NCBI RefSeq assembly: GCF_000982825.1
Contig: NZ_CP011047.1
Coordinates: 2,108,001-2,172,000 of the forward strand
DNA length: 64,000 nucleotides
Reading direction: 5' to 3'
Origin: Cronobacter sakazakii
Lineage (GTDB): Bacteria; Pseudomonadota; Gammaproteobacteria; Enterobacterales; Enterobacteriaceae
A program made the position numbers and the translations under genes. Of this stretch, positions 35,013 to 43,177 are shown piece after piece; positions within the stretch are counted from its first letter, which is position 1, and each line of letters opens with the position of its first letter. The notes under the pieces were generated by a model. The model saw nothing but the letters and a program-made list of their open reading frames with translations. It was not told the origin of the DNA and searched no databases.

Positions 35013-35044
35013 AGACGTACGGACGTCTATACATCTGGACTTCA
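35013..35044. promoter_or_regulatory. Four tandem met boxes between mtnK and mtnA
   Basis: Four adjacent 8-mers from 35013 match the MetJ consensus AGACGTCT at 6, 7 (GGACGTCT at 35021), 6 and 5 of 8 positions. MetJ binds tandem boxes cooperatively, so this is a good predicted operator serving both divergent genes. S-adenosylmethionine is the corepressor in E. coli. Confidence 0.75.
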
Positions 35045-35087
35045 TCCTGACACAATAGAACACAATAACGCAACAAGGATTTAACGC

Positions 35088-36107
35088 ATGCAGACACTTC
35101 AGACGACCAGCCTGCGGGTGGTGGATAACAAGCTCTGGATCCTCGACCAGCAGGCGCTGCCGCAGCAGAAAAACTGGCTGCCCGCCGATAATACAGAGGC
35201 GCTGGTGGGGCACATTCACGCGCTGAGAGTGCGTGGTGCGCCGTTGATTGGGCTTTCGGCGAGCCTGCTGCTGGCCCTGCTGGCCGAACATGGCATGACG
35301 CGCGACGCGCTCGGCCAGGCGCTGGAGGTACTGCGTGCGGCACGGCCCACGGCGGTCAACCTGATGAATAACCTCGACCGCATGAAACAGGCACTCACGC
35401 AGCCGGATTTCGTGGCGGCGCTGGGCGCGGAGGCCTTACGCCTGGTGCAGGAAGACCGCGAGCTGTGCGAGCGCATCGCGCGCGCCGGGAGTGAACTCGT
35501 GAAGCCTGGCAGCCGTTTGCTCACCCATTGCAATACCGGCGGGCTCGCGACGGCGGGCGTCGGCACGGCGCTGGGCGTGATTGCGCGCGCGCATGAAGCG
35601 GGCAAGGTGGCGAACGTGTGGGTCGATGAAACCCGGCCGCTGTTGCAGGGCGGGCGCTTAACCGCCTGGGAGCTCGGCGAGCTTGGCGTGCCGTATCAGC
35701 TGATTACCGATTCGATGGCGGCGAGCCTGATGGCGCAGGGGCAGGTGGACGCCGTCTGGGTGGGCGCGGATCGCATCGCGGTCAATGGCGACGTGGCGAA
35801 TAAAATCGGCACCTATTCGCTTGCCGTACTGGCGAAATTCCACAACGTGCCGTTTTACGTGGCGGCCCCGCAGACGACGCTCGATCCGGCATGCCCGAAC
35901 GGTGCGGCGATCCCGATTGAGCAGCGTTCTGCGGCGGAAGTGACCGGTGTGGCGGGCAGCTTCGGCGCGGTACAGTGGGCGCCGGAAGATGCGCGGGTCT
36001 ATAACCCGGCATTTGACGTCACACCCGCCGCGCTGATTAGCGGCTGGGTGCTGGACAGCGGCGTGGTGACGCCGGAGGATGTGGCAAACGGGCGTTTCGC
36101 CGGGTAA
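35088..36107 (+). CDS. mtnA: Methylthioribose-1-phosphate isomerase MtnA
   Basis: 339-residue isomerase of the eIF2B-like family that turns methylthioribose-1-phosphate into methylthioribulose-1-phosphate, the step after MtnK. It has RVRGAPLIGLSASLLLAL, THCNTGGLATAGVGTALGVI with the conserved Cys, VWVGADRIAVNGDVANKIGT with the catalytic Asp, and AAPQTTLDP. An AAGGA site lies 10 bases before the start. The rest of the pathway (mtnB, C, D, E) is not in the window. Confidence 0.95.
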   Translation: MQTLQTTSLRVVDNKLWILDQQALPQQKNWLPADNTEALVGHIHALRVRGAPLIGLSASLLLALLAEHGMTRDALGQALEVLRAARPTAVNLMNNLDRMKQALTQPDFVAALGAEALRLVQEDRELCERIARAGSELVKPGSRLLTHCNTGGLATAGVGTALGVIARAHEAGKVANVWVDETRPLLQGGRLTAWELGELGVPYQLITDSMAASLMAQGQVDAVWVGADRIAVNGDVANKIGTYSLAVLAKFHNVPFYVAAPQTTLDPACPNGAAIPIEQRSAAEVTGVAGSFGAVQWAPEDARVYNPAFDVTPAALISGWVLDSGVVTPEDVANGRFAG

Positions 36108-36137
36108 AAAGGGCGTCCGCGCGAGGCGGACGCCGCG

Positions 36138-37043
36138 TTATTTCACCCAGTCGCGCACCGGCAGGAAATCGCGGTACAGCGCTGCCTCCGGGCTGTTTTC
36201 TTCCGGCTGATAGCCATATTCCCAGCGCACCAGCGGCGGCATCGACATCAGTATCGACTCGGTGCGCCCGCCGGTTTGCAGGCCAAACAGCGTGCCGCGG
36301 TCCCACACCAGGTTGAACTCCACATAGCGGCCGCGACGATAAAGCTGGAATTCGCGCTCGCGCTCGCCCCAGGGCAGCGCTTTACGGCGCTCTACAATGG
36401 GCAGATAAGCCTCAAGATAGCCGTCGCCCACCGCCTGCATAAACGCAAAGCAGGTGTCGAAATCGGGCGTGTTCAGATCGTCAAAGAACAGCCCGCCGAT
36501 GCCGCGCGCCTCCTGGCGATGCTTCAGATAGAAATAGTCGTCGCACCATTTTTTATAACGCGGGTAGACGTCATCGCCGAAAGGCGCGCAGAGATCCCGT
36601 GCGGTGCGGTGCCAGTGCACGGCGTCCTCTTCAAAGCCGTAAAACGGCGTTAAATCGAAGCCGCCGCCAAACCACCAGACCGGATCGGCACCCGGTTTTT
36701 CGGCAATGAAAAAGCGCACGTTGGCGTGACTTGTCGGTACATACGGGTTTCGCGGATGCACAACCAGCGACACGCCCATCGCCTCAAAGCTGCGGCCTGC
36801 CAGCTCCGGACGGTGCGCGGTGGCGGACGCGGGCATTGCGTCGCCATGAACGTGGGAAAAGTTGACGCCCGCCTGCTCGAACACCACGCCGTCGCGCAGT
36901 ACGCGGCTACGTCCGCCGCCGCCGCCCTCGCGCTGCCAGGCGTCTTCGACGAAATCATCGCCATCCACCGCCGACAACTGCTGGCAGATACGGTCCTGTA
37001 AATCGAGCAGGAAAGCTTTTACGCGCTGAATATCAGGTGCCAT
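36138..37043 (-). CDS. hemF: Oxygen-dependent coproporphyrinogen III oxidase HemF
   Basis: 301-residue enzyme of haem synthesis that decarboxylates two propionates of coproporphyrinogen III in the presence of oxygen. Family segments include GGGGRSRVLRDGVVFEQAGV, FSHVHGD, HPRNPYVPTSHANVRFF, WWFGGGFDLTPFYGFEEDA and KKWCDDYFYLKHRQEARGIG. It is 2 bases downstream of amiA on the same strand, the E. coli order, and probably shares its transcript. Confidence 0.96.
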   Translation of the reverse strand: MAPDIQRVKAFLLDLQDRICQQLSAVDGDDFVEDAWQREGGGGGRSRVLRDGVVFEQAGVNFSHVHGDAMPASATAHRPELAGRSFEAMGVSLVVHPRNPYVPTSHANVRFFIAEKPGADPVWWFGGGFDLTPFYGFEEDAVHWHRTARDLCAPFGDDVYPRYKKWCDDYFYLKHRQEARGIGGLFFDDLNTPDFDTCFAFMQAVGDGYLEAYLPIVERRKALPWGEREREFQLYRRGRYVEFNLVWDRGTLFGLQTGGRTESILMSMPPLVRWEYGYQPEENSPEAALYRDFLPVRDWVK

Positions 37044-37045
37044 CG

Positions 37046-37921
37046 TTAGCCTCGTTTCGAGTGGGCTTTGTGATTATCAAACCAGTTGAAATAGCTGATG
37101 ACGCCGTTGGCGATGGCGGTCGCGATTTTCTGGCGGAAGGCGGCCGTGCCCAGCAGCTTCTCTTCCTGCGGGTTGGTGATAAACGAGGTTTCCACCAGCA
37201 CGGACGGGATCGATGGCGATTTCAGCACCACAAACGCCGCCTGTTCCGTGTTGCGGCTGTGCAGGCGGTGAACCGGTTTTATCTGGCGCAGAATATGCGA
37301 GCCGAGCGTCAGGCTATTTTTAATGGTGTCGGTCTGCACCAGATCGAACAGCACCTGTTGCAGATAGTGATCTTTATTTTTGACCTTGCTGCCCGCCACG
37401 TCGTCGGCGGCGTTCTCGCGCTCGGAGAGGTATTTCGCCATGGCGCTACTGGCGCCGCGGTTGGAGAGCGCAAAGACTGACGCGCCCGCGGCGCTGGGGC
37501 TGGTAAAGCCGTCGGCGTGAATCGACATAAACAGATCCGCGCCATGCTTGTGCGCGATTTCAACCCGATCGTAGAGCGGGATGAAGGTGTCATTGCTGCG
37601 CGTCAGTTTGGCGTCGATGCCGTGGGCGCGCAGAATGGCGCGCACGTTTTTCGCGATGGCGAGCACGACGTGTTTTTCTTTCGAGCCGTTATGGCCGATG
37701 GCGCCGGTATCGATGCCGCCGTGGCCTGGATCGAGCATCACGAGGCGGCGCGCGCCCGCTTTTTTCGCTTTAGGCTTGCTGTGGCTGTTACGCGTGCTGA
37801 GCGCCGGGCTCTCTTCTTTCGCCAGCGCCTGGTTAAGACCGGTCAGCGCCAGCGCGGCAAGACCGGTACGTAGCAGCTGACGTCGCGAGGTGAGTTTTTT
37901 TAAGGGTTTGAAAGTGCTCAT
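37046..37921 (-). CDS. amiA: N-acetylmuramoyl-L-alanine amidase AmiA
   Basis: 291-residue periplasmic zinc amidase that splits septal peptidoglycan during daughter-cell separation. The N-terminus has a twin-arginine signal (TSRRQLLRTGLAALALTG). The amidase_3 domain shows the zinc-binding DPGHGGIDTGAIG, MSIHADGF and a C-terminal VLVETSFITNPQEE with the catalytic Glu. It is followed by hemF. Confidence 0.95.
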   Translation of the reverse strand: MSTFKPLKKLTSRRQLLRTGLAALALTGLNQALAKEESPALSTRNSHSKPKAKKAGARRLVMLDPGHGGIDTGAIGHNGSKEKHVVLAIAKNVRAILRAHGIDAKLTRSNDTFIPLYDRVEIAHKHGADLFMSIHADGFTSPSAAGASVFALSNRGASSAMAKYLSERENAADDVAGSKVKNKDHYLQQVLFDLVQTDTIKNSLTLGSHILRQIKPVHRLHSRNTEQAAFVVLKSPSIPSVLVETSFITNPQEEKLLGTAAFRQKIATAIANGVISYFNWFDNHKAHSKRG

Positions 37922-38135
37922 GCGTCCTGACTTCTGATTTTACTGTCCTGGAGTGTTATAACCTGGCGTAACGGGGTGGAACGACACCCTGTTGCAACAA
38001 AAGTTTTACTATTCATTTCAGGGCGTGATGATTCATCAGTATGCCATTTTCAGGGAACTTTTGCCGGAGATATTGGCTATTGGCGTCGGTAGCGCCATAA
38101 TCGGAGTTTTTACGCCACAAAAGACGGGGAATACC

Positions 38136-38561
38136 ATGGAGATACGCGTTTTTCGCCAGGCCGACTTTGAAGAAGTCATTACCCTGTGGGAGCGCTGCGA
38201 TCTGCTGCGTTCGTGGAACGATCCTGAAATGGATATCGAACGTAAACTTAACCATGACCCGGATCTTTTCCTGGTGGCGGAAGTGAGCGGCGAAATCGTC
38301 GGCTCCATCATGGGCGGCTATGACGGCCATCGCGGTTCGGCGTATTACCTGGGCGTACACCCGGAGTTTCGCGGCCGCGGCATCGCCAACGCGCTGTTAA
38401 ACCGGCTGGAGAAAAAACTCATCGCGCGCGGCTGCCCGAAAATCAATATCCAGATCCGCGAAGAAAACGACGTCGTGCTCGGCATGTACGAGCGGCTGGG
38501 CTATGAACATCAGGATGTGATTAGCCTTGGCAAACGGCTTATCGAGGATCAGGAGTATTGA
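38136..38561 (+). CDS. ypeA: GNAT-family acetyltransferase YpeA
   Basis: 141-residue N-acetyltransferase, the length of E. coli YpeA, substrate unknown. The acetyl-CoA loop is visible in VHPEFRGRGIANALLNRLEK. The start at 38136 (MEIRVFRQADFEEVITLWER) fits the E. coli protein and follows an AAGACGGGGA site; the longer frame back to 37992 covers the promoter region and is rejected. Divergent from amiA. Confidence 0.93.
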   Translation: MEIRVFRQADFEEVITLWERCDLLRSWNDPEMDIERKLNHDPDLFLVAEVSGEIVGSIMGGYDGHRGSAYYLGVHPEFRGRGIANALLNRLEKKLIARGCPKINIQIREENDVVLGMYERLGYEHQDVISLGKRLIEDQEY

Positions 38562-38599
38562 TAACCCTTCACCCGGCCGCGGCCGGGTGAACCAGGCGT

Positions 38600-38998
38600 T
38601 TAGCCTTTGGTGATTTTCTTCACGTCGATTTCGACGGAGTTCCAGTCTTTATCCACTTCACCTTCGATGCGCACTTTGTCTTTCGGCGTGACGGTGACGC
38701 CATTCCAGACGTGGTCGTCGATGTCTACGTTGGCGGTGCCGCTGGCGTCACGGAACTCATAAAGCTCTTTACCCATCTTGCGCACGATGTTGCCTTCCAG
38801 CACCACCCACGCGTCATCGCGCAGGTTTTTCGCTTCGCTGACGGTTGTGCTTGCGGCGTCCGGCCCCTGGAAACCGCCTTTCGTGGCTGTCGCGCTGGCG
38901 CTGTTATCCGGGCCTGAGAAACCGCCTTTCTGCGCCATCACGGGCGTCGCTGACAGCGCGCAAGCGGCGATACACAGAGCGATAAGCTGTTTTTTCAT
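38600..38998 (-). CDS. YgiW/YdeI-type periplasmic OB-fold stress protein
   Basis: 132-residue exported protein of the bacterial OB-fold (BOF) family, which includes YgiW (VisP) and YdeI. The signal peptide is MKKQLIALCIAACALSATPV ending MA before QKGG. Two short GGFSGPD/GGFQGPD repeats follow, then the domain with WVVLEGNIVRKMGKELYEF and IDDHVWNGVTVTPKDKVRIE. The start at 38998 has AAGGAG 6 bases upstream; the ATG two codons earlier abuts that site. E. coli has no gene of this family at this place. Relatives respond to oxidative and antimicrobial-peptide stress. Confidence 0.85.
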   Translation of the reverse strand: MKKQLIALCIAACALSATPVMAQKGGFSGPDNSASATATKGGFQGPDAASTTVSEAKNLRDDAWVVLEGNIVRKMGKELYEFRDASGTANVDIDDHVWNGVTVTPKDKVRIEGEVDKDWNSVEIDVKKITKG

Positions 38999-39015
38999 CT
39001 CCATCTCCTTGAGTT

Positions 39016-39531
39016 ATGTACGACGAAGACCTTTCTTCGTCGGATAAGACAAGACATAATTTTGGATCTAATACCGAAAGAGTCCAGGGTTTATACGTGT
39101 ATTTACCTTCCGATTACGACAGCCGCGGCTGGCTTAAACTCCCGTTGCTGTTCTGGGCGGTGCTGTTATTACAGGCCCGCACCTGGGCGCTGTTTGTGCT
39201 GGCGGGCGCGTCGCGCGGGCAGGGCGAGGCATTGCTGGGGCTCTTCTACCCTGACCGCCAGAGCTTCTGGCTGGGGCTGGCTGCTGGCCTGCCTGCGTTG
39301 CTGACGTTTCTATTAAGCGGGCGGCGGCACGATTTCCCCCGCCTGTGGCGCGGCGCGCGTTATCTGTTAATGCTGACGCAGACCGTGATGCTGCTATCGC
39401 AGGCGCTGTTGCTCTGGTGCGATACGCCGGGCGGCATCGCGCTGGCCCTGCTCGTGCTGGACGCCTGGGCGCTCTGGCTGCTGGCCTCGCATCGCCGACT
39501 GCGTGCCTGTTTTGCAACACCACAGCCCTGA
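39016..39531 (+). CDS. yfeZ: YfeZ, inner membrane DUF2919 protein
   Basis: Membrane protein with four hydrophobic segments; YLPSDYDSRGWLKLPLLFWA and LQARTWALFVLAGASR match E. coli YfeZ. Function is unknown. The start is uncertain: the ATG at 39016 gives 171 residues, but a GTG at 39097 (with AGGG 8 bases upstream) gives 144 residues and sits close to where the homologous part begins. The first 27 codons may therefore be untranslated leader. Next to yfeY, as in E. coli. Confidence 0.8.
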   Translation: MYDEDLSSSDKTRHNFGSNTERVQGLYVYLPSDYDSRGWLKLPLLFWAVLLLQARTWALFVLAGASRGQGEALLGLFYPDRQSFWLGLAAGLPALLTFLLSGRRHDFPRLWRGARYLLMLTQTVMLLSQALLLWCDTPGGIALALLVLDAWALWLLASHRRLRACFATPQP

Positions 39532-39593
39532 ACGGCACTTTTTGCCGTCTTTACGCTCCAACGAGACATTGTCGACTGATAAAAGGAACCGGG

Positions 39594-40178
39594 ATGAAGA
39601 AATTGCCTTTGCTGCTCTGTGGAACGTCGCTGTTACTGGGCGGCTGCTCAACGCTCTCTAACGTTAACTGGTCAAAGGCGGCGCCCTGGCACTGGTTTGA
39701 CGGGTGGGGATCGTCGCTGGAAGTCACCGAAAAGGGCGTCGGCGATATCACTGCCGATACGCCGCTGCAGGAAGCCGCGATAAGCGAGGCGTTGGGTGAC
39801 GATTATCGCCTGCGCAGCGGCATGCGCGCTAATGGCGGCACGATTGTGCGCTACTTCGAAGCGATGAAAGAGAACCAGCTGGCGCTGGTCATTGACGGCG
39901 AAAACGGCACGGTGAGCCGCATCGACGTGCTGGATAAAGCGATTCCTGAAGACAATGGTGTCGAGATCGGCACGCCGTTTGGCGATCTCTATAAAAAAGC
40001 GCAGGGCGTCTGCCAGAAAGCCAGCGCGCCGGATGATGAGGGCGTGGAGTGCAAAGCGCCTGACAGCGAGCACATCAGCTATGTGTTCAGCGGTGAATGG
40101 CGCGGCCCGCAGGAGCTGATGCCGCCGGATGATACGCTCAAAGGCTGGACGCTGAAAAAGATTATCTGGCGTCGCTGA
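39594..40178 (+). CDS. yfeY: YfeY lipoprotein
   Basis: 194-residue lipoprotein, related to E. coli YfeY, a member of the RpoE envelope-stress regulon. The lipobox is LLGGC with Cys18. The start at 39594 has an AAAGGAACCGGG site. The mature part has WHWFDGWGSSLEVTEKGVG and repeated acidic loops; no catalytic motif is recognised. It lies between yfeZ and yfeX as in E. coli. Confidence 0.9.
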   Translation: MKKLPLLLCGTSLLLGGCSTLSNVNWSKAAPWHWFDGWGSSLEVTEKGVGDITADTPLQEAAISEALGDDYRLRSGMRANGGTIVRYFEAMKENQLALVIDGENGTVSRIDVLDKAIPEDNGVEIGTPFGDLYKKAQGVCQKASAPDDEGVECKAPDSEHISYVFSGEWRGPQELMPPDDTLKGWTLKKIIWRR

Positions 40179-40268
40179 GTCTTGCGTAAACGCAACGCCT
40201 GAACCGTGAAATCGGGTACAATACGCCCGGTTTTGCCACCCGGTGGCAGCGGTTTATCAGGAGGAGTG

Positions 40269-41171
40269 ATGTCTGTGGTTCAAAGCGGCATTTTGCCGGA
40301 GCATTGTCGCGCGGCTATCTGGCTTGAGGCGAGCGTTGATGAAAGCCAGCGTGAGGCGCTGCGCGCGGCGAGTAAAATTTTCGCCGATAAAGTCGCGACC
40401 TTTCAGGCGCAGTTTCCCGAGGCGAATCTTGGCGTTGTCGTGGCGTTCGGCCACACCCTTTGGCGGGCGCTGACGAAAGATGACAGCGCGGCGGAGCTGA
40501 AAGACTTTGCGCCGCTCGGTAAAGGGCTCGCGCCCGCGACGCAGCACGACGTGCTTATCCACATTCTCTCTCTGCGTCACGATGTGAATTTCTCCGTGGC
40601 CCAGGCGGCGCTGGAAGCATTCGGCGACGCGCTGAAAATCGAAGAGGAAACCCACGGTTTTCGCTGGGTGGAAGATCGCGACCTGAGCGGTTTTGTCGAT
40701 GGCACCGAAAACCCGGCGGGCGAAGAGACGCGCCGCGAAGTGGCAGTGATTCAGAACGGCATCGACGCGGGCGGCAGTTACGTCTTCGTGCAGCGCTGGG
40801 AGCATAATCTCAAACAGCTCAATCGTATGAGCGTGCCGGATCAGGAGATGATGATAGGGCGCACCAAAGTCGCTAACGAAGAGATCGACGGCGACGTGCG
40901 TCCTGTTACGTCGCATCTTTCACGCGTTGATCTGAAAGAAGACGGCAAAGGACTGAAGATTGTGCGCCAGAGCCTGCCTTACGGCACGGCCAGCGGCGTG
41001 CATGGCCTTTACTTCTGCGCCTACTGCGCGCGTCTTTATAACATCGAACAGCAACTGCTGAGCATGTTTGGCGATACTGACGGCAAGCGCGACGCCATGC
41101 TGCGCTTCACGCGTCCGGTGACCGGCGGCTACTATTTCGCGCCTTCACTGACCCGCCTGCTTGCCCTTTAA
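40269..41171 (+). CDS. yfeX: Dye-decolourising (DyP-type) haem peroxidase YfeX
   Basis: 300-residue cytoplasmic haem peroxidase, which in E. coli oxidises porphyrinogens and has been proposed to take part in haem iron release. The DyP fingerprint is GFVDGTENP (catalytic Asp), and the proximal haem His is expected in PVTSHLSRVDLKEDG. The start at 40269 has a GAGGAG site; the frame back to 40206 is rejected. A GC-rich hairpin without T-run follows the stop at about 41181-41204. Confidence 0.93.
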   Translation: MSVVQSGILPEHCRAAIWLEASVDESQREALRAASKIFADKVATFQAQFPEANLGVVVAFGHTLWRALTKDDSAAELKDFAPLGKGLAPATQHDVLIHILSLRHDVNFSVAQAALEAFGDALKIEEETHGFRWVEDRDLSGFVDGTENPAGEETRREVAVIQNGIDAGGSYVFVQRWEHNLKQLNRMSVPDQEMMIGRTKVANEEIDGDVRPVTSHLSRVDLKEDGKGLKIVRQSLPYGTASGVHGLYFCAYCARLYNIEQQLLSMFGDTDGKRDAMLRFTRPVTGGYYFAPSLTRLLAL

Positions 41172-41330
41172 TTCCCTTCGCGCGCGGCCTTACGGGCCGC
41201 GCCTTCACGCCTTTCGTCTTATATCCTTTTGCGCTTGCAAATCACTAAACGGTATATAAAAGCGGTATAGCTTTCTCACCCGTATAAATACACTGATGGC
41301 TCGATCGTTATCACATTTATAAGGTGCAAA

Positions 41331-42347
41331 ATGGCCGTGAAATCAGTGAAAAAAGCATGGGGCGCGCTGGCGATTTCTCTGCTGATGGCGGGTTCCGCGC
41401 AGGCGACTGAACTGCTTAACAGCTCTTATGATGTTTCGCGCGAGCTGTTCGCTGCCCTGAACCCGCCGTTTGAACAGCAGTGGGCGAAGGAGAACAACGG
41501 CGACAAGCTGACGATCAAACAGTCTCACGCAGGCTCCTCAAAGCAGGCGCTCGCGATTTTACAGGGCTTAAAAGCAGACGTTGTAACTTATAACCAGGTG
41601 ACCGACGTTCAGATCCTGCATGACAAAGGCAATCTGATCCCGGCCGACTGGCAGGCGCGTCTGCCGAACAATAGCTCGCCGTTTTACTCCACCATGGCGT
41701 TCCTGGTCCGTAAAGGAAACCCGAAGAACATTCACGACTGGAATGACCTGGTGCGCCCGGACGTGAAGCTGATTTTCCCGAACCCGAAAACCTCCGGCAA
41801 CGCGCGCTATACCTATCTGGCGGCCTGGGGCGCGGCGGATAAAGCCGACGGCGGCGATAAAGCCAAAACCGAGCAGTTTATGACCCAGTTCCTGAAAAAC
41901 GTTGAGGTGTTCGACACCGGCGGGCGCGGCGCGACCACCACGTTTGTCGAGCGCGGCCTGGGTGACGTGCTGATTAGTTTTGAATCGGAAGTCAATAACA
42001 TCCGTAATCAGTACGCCAAAGAAGGCTACGAAGTCGTGGTGCCGAAGGTGAATATCCTGGCGGAGTTCCCGGTGGCGTGGGTCGATAAAAACGTAAAGGC
42101 CAACGGCACGGAAAAAGCGGCCAAAGCCTACCTGAACTGGCTCTACACGCCACAGGCGCAGCAGATTATCACCAGCTATTACTACCGCGTGAATAACCCG
42201 CAGGTGATGGAATCGCTGAAAGATAAATTCCCGCAAACCGAGCTGTTCCGCGTGGAAGACGCCTTCGGCACATGGCCGGACGTGATGAAAACCCATTTCG
42301 CGAGCGGCGGTGAGTTCGACAAGCTGGTGGCGGCGGGGCGTAAGTGA
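41331..42347 (+). CDS. cysP: Thiosulfate/sulfate-binding protein CysP
   Basis: 338-residue periplasmic receptor for thiosulfate and sulfate. The signal peptide ends GSAQA before TELLNSSYDVSRELF. Segments QSHAGSSKQALAILQGLKAD, FPNPKTSGNARYTYLAAWGA and FDTGGRGATTTFVERGLGDV are typical. It opens the cysPUWA operon, which in E. coli CysB activates under sulfur limitation; I see an AT-rich leader (41221-41330) but did not fix a CysB site. In E. coli yfeW, murPQR and ucpA lie between yfeX and cysP; none is here. Confidence 0.96.
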   Translation: MAVKSVKKAWGALAISLLMAGSAQATELLNSSYDVSRELFAALNPPFEQQWAKENNGDKLTIKQSHAGSSKQALAILQGLKADVVTYNQVTDVQILHDKGNLIPADWQARLPNNSSPFYSTMAFLVRKGNPKNIHDWNDLVRPDVKLIFPNPKTSGNARYTYLAAWGAADKADGGDKAKTEQFMTQFLKNVEVFDTGGRGATTTFVERGLGDVLISFESEVNNIRNQYAKEGYEVVVPKVNILAEFPVAWVDKNVKANGTEKAAKAYLNWLYTPQAQQIITSYYYRVNNPQVMESLKDKFPQTELFRVEDAFGTWPDVMKTHFASGGEFDKLVAAGRK

Positions 42348-43177
42348 TGTTTGCTGTGTCTAAACGCGTGCTGCCGGGGTTTACCTTAAGCCTCGGCACC
42401 AGTTTGTTGTTTGTCTGCCTTGTTCTGCTGCTGCCGCTGAGCGCGCTGGTAATGCAGCTCTCCCAGATGACCTGGGCGCAGTACTGGGACGTGATTTCTA
42501 ATCCGCAGGTGGTGGCAGCGTACAAAGTGACGCTGCTCTCCGCGGCGGTCGCCTCGCTCTTTAACGGCGCGTTTGGCCTGCTGATGGCCTGGATTTTAAC
42601 GCGCTACCGTTTTCCGGGCCGCACGCTGCTCGACGCGCTGATGGATCTGCCGTTCGCGCTGCCGACCGCCGTGGCTGGCCTGACGCTCGCCTCGCTGTTC
42701 TCGGTTAATGGTTTTTACGGCGAGTGGCTGGCGAAGTTTGATATCAAAGTGACGTATACCTGGCTTGGCATCGCGGTGGCAATGGCGTTCACCAGTATTC
42801 CTTTTGTCGTGCGTACCGTTCAGCCGGTGCTCGAAGAGCTGGGGCCGGAGTATGAAGAGGCGGCGGAAACCTTAGGCGCTACCCGCCTGCAAAGCTTTCG
42901 CAAAGTGGTGCTACCGGAGCTTTCGCCGGCGCTGATGGCGGGCGTGGCGCTCTCCTTTACCCGCAGCCTCGGCGAGTTCGGCGCGGTGATTTTTATCGCA
43001 GGCAACATCGCCTGGAAAACCGAAGTGACCTCGCTGATGATTTTTGTTCGTTTGCAGGAGTTTGACTACCCGGCCGCGAGCGCGATTGCCTCCGTGATTC
43101 TTGCCGCGTCGCTGCTGCTGCTGTTTGCGATTAACACGCTGCAAAGCCGGTTTGGACGCAGGGTGGTGGGACACTGA
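42347..43177 (+). CDS. cysU: Sulfate/thiosulfate permease CysU (CysT)
   Basis: 276-residue inner-membrane permease with six hydrophobic helices. The ATPase-contact (EAA) loop is EYEEAAETLGATRLQSFRKV followed by VLPELSPAL. The ATG at 42347 overlaps the cysP stop by one base (TGATG); a GTG three bases earlier is the alternative. It forms the channel with CysW. Confidence 0.95.
   Translation: MFAVSKRVLPGFTLSLGTSLLFVCLVLLLPLSALVMQLSQMTWAQYWDVISNPQVVAAYKVTLLSAAVASLFNGAFGLLMAWILTRYRFPGRTLLDALMDLPFALPTAVAGLTLASLFSVNGFYGEWLAKFDIKVTYTWLGIAVAMAFTSIPFVVRTVQPVLEELGPEYEEAAETLGATRLQSFRKVVLPELSPALMAGVALSFTRSLGEFGAVIFIAGNIAWKTEVTSLMIFVRLQEFDYPAASAIASVILAASLLLLFAINTLQSRFGRRVVGH

Noticed and set aside
41181..41204. 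Terminator after yfeX
   Set aside because: A GC-rich hairpin is present, but there is no T-run on either side, so I did not list it as an intrinsic terminator.
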